This document shows positions 1 to 6,263 of a stretch of DNA of 18,924 bases, piece by piece. The stretch is from assembly GCA_964542765.1 (NCBI GenBank), contig CAZIVO010000069.1, forward strand, positions 1 through 18,924, given 5' to 3'. How positions within the stretch are numbered: the stretch's first letter is position 1; every line of letters starts with the position of its first letter. The notes under the pieces were generated by a model. It was not told where the DNA came from. It made no database searches and saw nothing but the letters and a program-made list of their open reading frames with translations. The position numbers and the translations under genes were made by a program. Origin of the DNA: CAZIVO01 sp964542765. Its GTDB lineage: Bacteria > Planctomycetota > UBA1135 > UBA2386.

Positions 1-798
1 TATGCGGCCCCCTATCGCAACATGTGGATGAAGGGCTTCGTCGAGTACCTGGAAGATTTCGAGGAAGAGGTGAGGAGCAGGGGTGGCGCTGACAATCTCC
101 ACGAATCCAAGCGCGAGGCTTTCGACTGGCTACAGAAGTACAAGGATGAGATCAAGGAGGGTCAATTCCCCGAGGATCAAGCGCACAAGATCCGGGACAT
201 CGGCGGTTACCGAGTGCCTTACTTCCTCGTTTCGCTGAGCGGGCTCGCGGATTTCTGGACCTTCATGGCGGCGAGTGTTCTGTTCGCTCTCATCCTCGCC
301 TCGCCCTACGTGCTTTTTCAGATGTGGGCCTTCGTGGCAGCAGGTCTCTATCGCCAGGAGCGAGGAGTCGTGTACAGGAGTCTGCCCTGGGCTTTCGTGC
401 TGCTGGCGCTGGGCGTGGGCTTTGGCTACTTCGGTGTTGTTCCTTACGGGCTCTTCTATCTGGTCAAGCTCATGAACTTTGGGCAGGTCCAGCCCATGCT
501 GTCCGTCAATCAGTATTTCAGCCTGCTGTTCACCTTGACCGCGGCGCTGGGGATCGTATTCCAGTTGCCCTTGTTGATGATGGCATTGACCAAGGTCGGG
601 CTCGTCAGGCACGAGGGCTGGAAGAAGAACTGGCGATTCGTGATCCTTGGCATGGTCGTGGTTTCGGCCATGTTCACCCCGCCAGATCCCTTCACGCAGG
701 TCATGATGGCCACGCCGATGTGCTTGCTCTATCTGGTTGGCTTGTTCTTTACTCGCAGGATCGATGCGAAGGTGTCCGAGCGCGCCGAGGGCGCGTGA
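1..798 (+). CDS. tatC: Sec-independent protein translocase TatC, 5'-truncated
   Basis: TatC is the core receptor of the twin-arginine translocase in the cytoplasmic membrane; it binds RR signal peptides of folded proteins and works with TatA/B. The reading frame is already open at base 1, so the start codon and TM1 lie outside the window; 265 residues are visible. The TatC signature FVAAGLYRQER (visible residues 111-121) follows a hydrophobic helix at about 86-110. Further helices lie near 128-150, 172-198, 211-225 and 230-250. The conserved FTPPDPFTQ segment (225-233), with its Asp, precedes the last helix. The Glu found in many TatC proteins before the fourth-helix Pro is Gln here (FQLP), a common variant. 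The stretch before TM2 (about residues 8-80) is very charged and longer than the usual first periplasmic loop. cinA follows after 7 nt, suggesting cotranscription. The family call is secure. Confidence 0.95.
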   Translation, partial: YAAPYRNMWMKGFVEYLEDFEEEVRSRGGADNLHESKREAFDWLQKYKDEIKEGQFPEDQAHKIRDIGGYRVPYFLVSLSGLADFWTFMAASVLFALILASPYVLFQMWAFVAAGLYRQERGVVYRSLPWAFVLLALGVGFGYFGVVPYGLFYLVKLMNFGQVQPMLSVNQYFSLLFTLTAALGIVFQLPLLMMALTKVGLVRHEGWKKNWRFVILGMVVVSAMFTPPDPFTQVMMATPMCLLYLVGLFFTRRIDAKVSERAEGA

Positions 799-805
799 TG
801 CTGGA

Positions 806-2056
806 ATGACTCGGGCCGAGATACTGGCGATTGGTGATGAGTTGGTTCATGGGCACGCGCTCGACACCAACAGCACGTGGATCGCTCGCGAACTGGAAGC
901 CCTGGGGATCGAGGTGTTGCGCCACACGGTGGTCAGCGATTTACCCGGTGAGCTCGAAGAAGCGATTCGTAGTTCCTGTGCCCGTGCCGATCTGGTCGTT
1001 GCTACAGGCGGGCTTGGGCCGACCGAAGATGACCGAACTCGTGGGGTTGCCGCCGCCGCTGCGGAGGTTCAACTGGTGTTCGACGAACGGGTGTGGCAGC
1101 AGATCAAGGATCTGTTCGCGCACCGTGATCGTTCCCCGCCCGAGAGCAATCGCCTGCAGGCTTGGCGACCGGAGACAGCCGAGGTCTTGCCAAACAGATG
1201 GGGGACTGCGCCTGGATTTGCCATGGCCATCGGTGGCGCGGAGTTCATCGCCTTGCCCGGTGTTCCTCGCGAGATGCGCAAGATCGTCGAGGCATCGGTG
1301 ATTCCTCGGGTTCGCGAGCGTTTTGCGGCGACCTGTGCCTTCTCGTTCTTCAACCTGCACGTGATAGGTCCTCACGAGGCCGAGCTCGGTCAGATCCTCA
1401 AGGATCTGATGGCGTCGGATCTGAATCCGCGGGTTGGCGTGACCGCGCACAAGGGCCAACTCACGGTGCGGATCGTCGGACGTGGTGAAAGCGAGGATGC
1501 CGCTCGTGTCGCGGCAGAAAAAGTGGTTGCGGAGATCCGACCGAGGATTGCGGAATTCTTGGTGCGCGAAGGCGACAAGGATCTGGTCGCAGCGGTCGGT
1601 CATGAGCTCATCTGCCGTGGGATCACGCTGGCGGCGGCCGAGTCCTGTACGGGTGGCAAGTTTGCCAGCCGTCTGACGGACGTCGAGGGGATCAGTCAGG
1701 TGTTCCTTGGCAGTTGGGTGACTTACAGCAATGAAGCGAAGACGAGAGATCTGGGAGTGCCGGAAGAGCTCATCAGCAGATTTGGAGCAGTTTCGGAAGA
1801 GGTTGCTGCCGCGATGGCGGCCGGCGCCGCCGAGCGCAGCGGTGCGCGCATGGCTGTGAGCGTGACCGGGATTGCAGGTCCTGGCGGCGGTAGTGTGGAC
1901 AAGCCTGTTGGCCTGGTCTGTTTCGGGCTCCATCTCGATGGCGCGACTGACACCTGGCAGCGTCGCTTTACCAATATCGGACGCCGTTGGGTTCGTGAAC
2001 GTTCCGTGCTGGAACTGATGGCGGCGATCCACCGCCGGTTCGAAGGGGACGGCTGA
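806..2056 (+). CDS. cinA: CinA family protein (MoCF-like domain plus nicotinamide-nucleotide amidase domain)
   Basis: A 416-residue protein with the full two-domain CinA layout. The N-terminal MoCF-like domain shows GDELVHG and DTNS (about residues 10-22), TGGLGPTEDDRT and LPGVPREM. The C-terminal domain carries AESCTGG (the catalytic-type Glu-Ser motif, Glu near 279) and VSVTGIAGPGGG. Family members deamidate nicotinamide mononucleotide in pyridine-nucleotide salvage, and some also hydrolyse ADP-ribose; the protein is cytosolic. The ATG at 806 is chosen because the domain begins directly there (MTRAEILAIGDEL); an upstream in-frame extension overlapping tatC has no family resemblance. A purine-rich stretch near 787-793 could serve as ribosome binding site. 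The gene starts 7 nt after tatC, so the two are probably one transcript. The role of cinA in competence is lineage-specific and not implied here. Confidence 0.95.
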   Translation: MTRAEILAIGDELVHGHALDTNSTWIARELEALGIEVLRHTVVSDLPGELEEAIRSSCARADLVVATGGLGPTEDDRTRGVAAAAAEVQLVFDERVWQQIKDLFAHRDRSPPESNRLQAWRPETAEVLPNRWGTAPGFAMAIGGAEFIALPGVPREMRKIVEASVIPRVRERFAATCAFSFFNLHVIGPHEAELGQILKDLMASDLNPRVGVTAHKGQLTVRIVGRGESEDAARVAAEKVVAEIRPRIAEFLVREGDKDLVAAVGHELICRGITLAAAESCTGGKFASRLTDVEGISQVFLGSWVTYSNEAKTRDLGVPEELISRFGAVSEEVAAAMAAGAAERSGARMAVSVTGIAGPGGGSVDKPVGLVCFGLHLDGATDTWQRRFTNIGRRWVRERSVLELMAAIHRRFEGDG

Positions 2057-2121
2057 ATCTGGTTTTTCGGGGGTCTGCTAGACGAATGCTCGCCTGGCAG
2101 ATACCTTTCCCGGCCCTTTGA

Positions 2122-2196
2122 TTCGGTGTGGTGTAATTGGTAGCACGAGAGGTTCTGATCCTCTTAGTCAAGGTTCGAGTCCTTGCACCGAAACCA
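2122..2196 (+). tRNA. tRNA-Gln (anticodon CTG)
   Basis: The cloverleaf can be folded by eye. The acceptor stem TTCGGTG (2122-2128) pairs fully with CACCGAA (2186-2192). The D arm is GTG/CAC. The anticodon stem AGAGG/CCTCT encloses loop TTCTGAT, with CTG at 2155-2157. The T arm CAAGG/CCTTG encloses TTCGAGT. Discriminator A is at 2193 and a CCA is encoded at 2194-2196. The variable loop is short (4 nt). Confidence 0.95.
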
Positions 2197-2247
2197 CTGC
2201 ACGCTTGCTGCTGCTGGAGCTCAAGCCCTGGCAGTCAGAGGATTTAT

Positions 2248-2319
2248 GGCCCGGTAGTGTAATCGGTAGCACAACAGCTTTTGGAGCTGTCTGTCCAGGT
2301 TCAAGTCCTGGCCGGGCTA
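2248..2319 (+). tRNA. tRNA-Gln (anticodon TTG)
   Basis: The acceptor stem GGCCCGG (2248-2254) pairs with CCGGGCT (2312-2318), including one terminal G-U. The D arm has the same GTG/CAC plan as the CTG tRNA upstream. The anticodon stem ACAGC/GCTGT encloses loop TTTTGGA, with TTG at 2281-2283. The T arm CCAGG/CCTGG encloses TTCAAGT. The discriminator is A (2319). No CCA follows (TGT instead), so the 3' end must be added enzymatically, unlike the upstream tRNA. The two genes lie 51 nt apart and probably share a transcript. Confidence 0.95.
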
Positions 2320-2383
2320 TGTATCAAGTCTGAGATGCCTCGCAGGCTGGTTTCCGGGGCGGCGGGCACCGACGGTGCTTCGC

Positions 2384-2935
2384 TCAGTCTTCCCGGGCAA
2401 GAAAACGGTCGAGCAGTACCAGTCCGGTGATCGACTGACCATCGGGAAGATCCTGATCCAGCAGGCGCTGCCTCGCCTGTGCGAGCGGCATCGGATGCAC
2501 CGAGATTCCTTCGCTCGCTTCGAGTTCCTGTTCGGTCCAGGTGAGGTCGCGAGCAAGGAAGAATCTGGTGATCTCGTTCGACACGCCCTTGTAGGGTGCG
2601 AACTTCCCCAGTTCGTCCCAGCGATTTGCCAGCAGCCCGGCTTCTTCACGCAACTCCCGCGCGGCGACATCTGCTGGCTCGTCTCCGTCCTTCATCCCGC
2701 CGATGGGAAACTCCCAGAGCCTTTGGCCCAAAACGTATCGATCGACCTGCAGCAGCGCGGTTCGGCCATCCTCGAACAGCGGGATCACGCCGCAAGCGCC
2801 TGGCATGTCAATGTAGTAATACTCGCCCTGGGTTCCGTCAGTCTGGGTGTATCGGTCGAGGCAGTAGCGGTGCCAGGAGTTTGTGACGAGAACCTCCTGT
2901 GAGATCGTCGAGAATGGACGGGATGAACCAGGCAT
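2384..2935 (-). CDS. NUDIX hydrolase, ADP-ribose pyrophosphatase-like
   Basis: A 183-residue cytosolic NUDIX protein. The segment WEFPIGGMKDG followed by AARELREEAGLL (about residues 74-103) is the NUDIX box, G79-x5-D85-x7-R93-E94-L-x-E97-E98-x-G100-L101. The first Glu of the consensus is Asp here; the metal-binding REXXEE core is intact. The P-x-G-G lead-in and the overall length resemble the ADP-ribose/ADP-sugar pyrophosphatase branch, which splits ADP-ribose into AMP and ribose 5-phosphate. Substrate preference cannot be read with certainty. The start is the only plausible ATG before the fold. The gene ends 64 nt from the tRNA-Gln(TTG) gene on the other strand and lies 97 nt downstream of the P1 peptidase gene on the same strand, so cotranscription with it is possible. 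No clear Shine-Dalgarno sequence is seen. Confidence 0.9.
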   Translation of the reverse strand: MPGSSRPFSTISQEVLVTNSWHRYCLDRYTQTDGTQGEYYYIDMPGACGVIPLFEDGRTALLQVDRYVLGQRLWEFPIGGMKDGDEPADVAARELREEAGLLANRWDELGKFAPYKGVSNEITRFFLARDLTWTEQELEASEGISVHPMPLAQARQRLLDQDLPDGQSITGLVLLDRFLARED

Positions 2936-3032
2936 GTTGAAGGCAGTCTATCTTGTCTCACCGTTCCGGTCAGGGCTTACCTGCCGGTGCCACCTGGAAT
3001 CGAACGCGGGCATCTGACAGAAGCGGAGAGGG

Positions 3033-4151
3033 TCACTTGATCAGTTCGATGACTCGCTCCAGAGGTAGCGCTTGCACGGTGTGGCCGGCGCGACCGGTGA
3101 CGGTCTTTGCTTGGAACATCGAGTTGAGGATGGCCTCTTCGGTGGCCTCGGCGACGGCGCGAAACAGGTTGGACATCCGCTCGTTCTTCAGTGTCGGTCC
3201 CCCGGCCACTTCGGTGGCGTCATCGCGTATCCGCAGGGTCTTCGATGTGCTGAAGACGATGACGTAGTCGCCGCTGCCATTGCTGAAGGATGCCCCGGTG
3301 CGCGCCATGCCGGCGAGCGCTCGCCGGCCCAGTCGCTTGCAATTGCGACTGTCGATCGGCGCGTCTGTTGCAACAACGATCATGCAAGAGCCGTCACCCT
3401 CGTCCTTGCCATCTTCGCGAGGGTCTTTTCGCTCCGGGCGTCGCCCCGAAGGAGGCTGGAGGTGGCGGTGAACAGGATGGCCAGCAATGGTCAGTGAGCC
3501 ACCGAAGTTGGTCTGCACCAGGACTCCCACCGTGTAGTCGGAGACGATGCGTGAGGATGTTCCGATCCCGCCTTTCCAGCCGAAACATCTGGTTCCCTTG
3601 CCGGCTCCGACGGACCCCTCCGGGACGGGTCCATCACCGGCCCCATTCAAGGCAGCGAGCACGTGCCGGGCCTCGACGTGGCGGCCCCGGATGTCGTTGA
3701 GGTAGCCATCGTTGGTTTCGCCGACGACGACGTTCACCGAGCGCAGATCTTCATTCCCCGGTAATTTCAGCATCCAGCCGATCAGCGCATCGGCGACCTT
3801 TCCTACATTGAGAGTGTTGGTCAGGGCGATCGGACTCTCGATATTCCCGAGTTCTTCGACCTGGGTCGAGCCCATCAACTTGCCGAAGGCGTTGCCGACA
3901 ACGATGGCGGCAGGAACTTTTTCACGGAAGAGATTGCCGGTATGGGGCAGGATGACCGTTACGCCGGTGCGCACATCATCGCCCTCATCGAGAGTGGCGT
4001 GCCCGACCTTGATGCCGAGGACATCGGTGATCGCGTTGTGCGGTCCGGGGCTGAGGGTGCCGATGATGATGCCCGCTTCACGCAGGCGTGGCCGATCCTG
4101 GGCCGCTGGCGTGAAGGCGACGAGAAGGGAGAGAAAGATGCTGCTTGCCAT
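3033..4151 (-). CDS. P1 family (DmpA-type) self-processing aminopeptidase, probably exported
   Basis: A 372-residue member of the L-aminopeptidase/D-esterase (DmpA/BapA) family, Ntn-like hydrolases that cleave themselves into two chains and remove N-terminal residues from peptides. Family signatures are LREAGIIIGTLSPGPHNAITDVLGIKVGH (given here in part: residues 24-51), GKGTRCFGWKGGIGTSSR (184-201) and the junction GDGS-CMIVVATDAPID. By analogy with DmpA, cleavage would fall between Gly254 and Ser255, making Ser255 the N-terminal nucleophile of the small chain. The first 17 residues form a short hydrophobic signal-peptide-like segment ending in TPAA, so export is likely. A strongly charged linker (about residues 227-253, rich in Arg, Lys, Asp, Glu) sits just before the cleavage site. 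The gene is divergent from the M28 peptidase gene, with 141 nt between the starts. The physiological substrate is unknown. Confidence 0.9.
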   Translation of the reverse strand: MASSIFLSLLVAFTPAAQDRPRLREAGIIIGTLSPGPHNAITDVLGIKVGHATLDEGDDVRTGVTVILPHTGNLFREKVPAAIVVGNAFGKLMGSTQVEELGNIESPIALTNTLNVGKVADALIGWMLKLPGNEDLRSVNVVVGETNDGYLNDIRGRHVEARHVLAALNGAGDGPVPEGSVGAGKGTRCFGWKGGIGTSSRIVSDYTVGVLVQTNFGGSLTIAGHPVHRHLQPPSGRRPERKDPREDGKDEGDGSCMIVVATDAPIDSRNCKRLGRRALAGMARTGASFSNGSGDYVIVFSTSKTLRIRDDATEVAGGPTLKNERMSNLFRAVAEATEEAILNSMFQAKTVTGRAGHTVQALPLERVIELIK

Positions 4152-4292
4152 GGTGGATTGGATGATCAGGCTACTCGGCGGGGTGCTGGGGGGCCAATGG
4201 TGAGATTGCCGCCAGGATCCGCATGCGAATCTCGCATCCCGGGCCCCAGGTGCGTAAAAATGGCATCTCCCCTTAGCCGAAAGCGAACTGAC

Positions 4293-6155
4293 ATGATCAT
4301 GCTCCGCCTATTCTCCTCCGTTCTTATCGTTGGCCTCGCCAGTGCGCAGGCTCCCCAGAAGGTCGCCGATCACATCAAGACAGAAGGCCTGGAGAACAGC
4401 CAGGCGATGGCGTTTCTCGACCATCTGACCAACAAGATCGGCCACCGGCTCACCGGTTCCGACAACTTCTTGCTGGCGGCTCAATGGGCTCGCGCCGAGT
4501 TCGAGAAGATGGGGTTGGACGCTCAACTCGAGAAGTGGGGTGAGTGGAATATCATCTGGAATCGCGGGCAGTGGTCCGGACGCGTCCTTTCGCCCACGCC
4601 GATGGATCTTCACGTTGCCACGCCGGCCTGGACCGCCGGCACCAAAGGGCAGCAGAAGGGTCGGCTTGTGAAGGCTCGCTCGCCCGAGGATGTCGAGCAA
4701 TACGACGAGCCTGTGTTTGTCTATTTAGAGGGCCGCTTGGGTGGCCGCCGTGGCGGTGGTCTGGGTGCATGGGCCGAACTTGACAATGTGTTGGGCATCG
4801 TGCAGTCATCGAGGAATCACGGCGGCGCGGACCGTCGCTATGAGAATCAGATCCGCGTTTTCGGCAGCAGCCAGGTTGCGAAGGGGAGTTGGGACAAGCT
4901 TCCGACGATTCCGCAGATCGTTGTCCGTGATGACCACGCTGCCGAACTCGAGGAGCTCCTCTCGGGTCCCGATGCTGGCTCGAACGACGAGGGGGCCGAG
5001 CGTCCTGCTCCTGTGATGGTGCAGTTCGAGATTCGCAACAAGTTTCGCAAGGGACCGGTACCGCTTTACAACGTCATCGCCGAACTCAAGGGCAGCGAGA
5101 AGCCCGACGAATATGTTGTTGTCTGCGGCCATCTCGATTCATGGCATCAGGCTGCTGGTTGCACCGACAATGGCACCGGCACGACTTCCACGATGGAGGC
5201 CGCGCGCATCCTTACCGCTGTTGGCGCCAAGCCCAAGCGGACGATTCGCTTCGCCTTGTGGGGTGGTGAGGAGCAGGGCCTGCTCGGATCGCGCCAGCAT
5301 GTCGTCATGCGGCGTACGGAGATGGAAAAGGTATCCTGTGTGTTCAATCACGATACGGGCACCAACTGGGCATCTTCTCTGAGTGCGACCGAGGGGATGT
5401 ATGCCGACTTGCAAAAAGTGCTCGCTCCAGTGATGACGATGACGCCGCCGATTCCCGAGGAATATGACGGCGAGGTGTTCAAGCTGAGCAAGACGAGCCG
5501 GATCGGAGGCGGGGGTGGATCTGACCACGCATCTTTCCTTTCCGCCGGTGTCCCGGCCTGGTCATGGGGGCTCAGAGGCCGCACTAGCTATGGCTATGGT
5601 TGGCATAGCCAGTGGGACACCTATGACATCGCGGTCCCTGAATACCAGGCTCACACCTCCACGGTCATCGCTCTGGCCGCGCTCGGCGTGGCGAATCTGC
5701 CGGGCCTTTTATCGCGCGATGGCGTTGGTGGTCGTGGTGGTCGCAGCGGTGGCAGCAGTCGATTGGGAGCTTTCGTGGGCCGCTTTTTCGGCGCCGAGTT
5801 GGACGAACTCACGTTCAAGTCGGTCGAGAAGGGAGGTCTGGCAGCGACGGCAGGTGTCCAGAAGGGAGACGTCCTGACCGCTTTGTGGGATGAGAAAGTC
5901 GAGAGCTTGGGCGCTATTTTTGCTCCCTGGCGTGACCATCGTGACGATGAGATCGTAAGAATGACCGTCAAACGCGGTGGTAAGACGGTCAAGCTTGAGG
6001 CTAAACGCCCATCGGATGGGGGGAATCCCTCCCAGCGTCGGCGCCGTCAAGACAGTGCTGGGGAGGGCGATCGGGGCAGGGGGGGTGACCGGGACCGGGA
6101 TCAGCAAAGAACTCTTCCAAAGAAGGAACAGGATGGGGGTGCGGTGATTCGATAA
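4293..6155 (+). CDS. exported M28 family zinc metallopeptidase with C-terminal PDZ domain
   Basis: A 620-residue protein. The start MIMLRLFSSVLIVGLASAQA at 4293 gives a clean signal peptide; a second ATG at 4299 would serve equally well. The open frame continues upstream to 3942 but overlaps the opposite-strand gene and has no family features. The M28 co-catalytic zinc set is complete: H280 and D282 in GHLDSW, D292 in CTDNG, the base E326 and ligand E327 in GGEEQG, D354 in NHDTG, and H412 in SDHASF. A Gly/Ser-rich linker (about 478-490) leads to a PDZ-like domain (about 491-572, with GLAATAGVQKGDVL). The last ~45 residues are a low-complexity Arg/Asp/Gly-rich tail. Likely an aminopeptidase or carboxypeptidase acting outside the cytoplasm, probably in nutrient peptide use or protein turnover. 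No strong ribosome binding site is visible. Confidence 0.93.
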   Translation: MIMLRLFSSVLIVGLASAQAPQKVADHIKTEGLENSQAMAFLDHLTNKIGHRLTGSDNFLLAAQWARAEFEKMGLDAQLEKWGEWNIIWNRGQWSGRVLSPTPMDLHVATPAWTAGTKGQQKGRLVKARSPEDVEQYDEPVFVYLEGRLGGRRGGGLGAWAELDNVLGIVQSSRNHGGADRRYENQIRVFGSSQVAKGSWDKLPTIPQIVVRDDHAAELEELLSGPDAGSNDEGAERPAPVMVQFEIRNKFRKGPVPLYNVIAELKGSEKPDEYVVVCGHLDSWHQAAGCTDNGTGTTSTMEAARILTAVGAKPKRTIRFALWGGEEQGLLGSRQHVVMRRTEMEKVSCVFNHDTGTNWASSLSATEGMYADLQKVLAPVMTMTPPIPEEYDGEVFKLSKTSRIGGGGGSDHASFLSAGVPAWSWGLRGRTSYGYGWHSQWDTYDIAVPEYQAHTSTVIALAALGVANLPGLLSRDGVGGRGGRSGGSSRLGAFVGRFFGAELDELTFKSVEKGGLAATAGVQKGDVLTALWDEKVESLGAIFAPWRDHRDDEIVRMTVKRGGKTVKLEAKRPSDGGNPSQRRRRQDSAGEGDRGRGGDRDRDQQRTLPKKEQDGGAVIR

Positions 6156-6176
6156 GGAAGGGGTCTCTTCGAGGCT

Positions 6177-6202
6177 CTGCGCGATGGATCGATATCGCGC
6201 AG
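6177..6202. terminator. 9-bp hairpin between the M28 and radical SAM genes
   Basis: CTGCGCGAT (6177-6185) and ATCGCGCAG (6194-6202) are exact inverted repeats around an 8-nt loop. The hairpin starts 22 nt after the M28 peptidase stop. No T run follows, so it does not meet the classical intrinsic-terminator pattern. It may be a terminator aided by other factors, a 3' end stabiliser, or a leader element of the next gene. Confidence 0.4.
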
Positions 6203-6213
6203 TTGCAAGCTGC

Positions 6214-6219
6214 TATACT
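6214..6219 (+). promoter_or_regulatory. possible -10 box TATACT
   Basis: TATACT matches the sigma-70 -10 consensus at five of six positions and sits about 45 nt before the radical SAM ATG. No convincing -35 element occurs 16-18 nt upstream. A start from it would fall within the tandem repeat and give a short leader. Weak call. Confidence 0.25.
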
Positions 6220-6251
6220 ATGTGGTGCCGCTGATATGTGGTGCCGCTGAT
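6220..6251 (+). repeat. perfect 16-bp tandem duplication
   Basis: The unit ATGTGGTGCCGCTGAT occurs twice without a gap (6220-6235 and 6236-6251), 12 nt before the radical SAM start. Each copy contains a four-codon open frame ATG TGG TGC CGC TGA (Met-Trp-Cys-Arg-stop). The 16-bp period puts the two copies in different frames. Confidence 0.95.
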
Positions 6252-6263
6252 CTCCGACATCGA

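Noticed and set aside
941..2032. 363-codon minus-strand frame opposite cinA
   Set aside because: It lies entirely antisense to a clear CinA with intact motifs; the translation is rich in His, Arg and Pro and matches no family I know.
3942..4292. N-terminal extension of the M28 peptidase frame
   Set aside because: It overlaps the divergent P1 peptidase gene, and a clean signal peptide starts at 4293.
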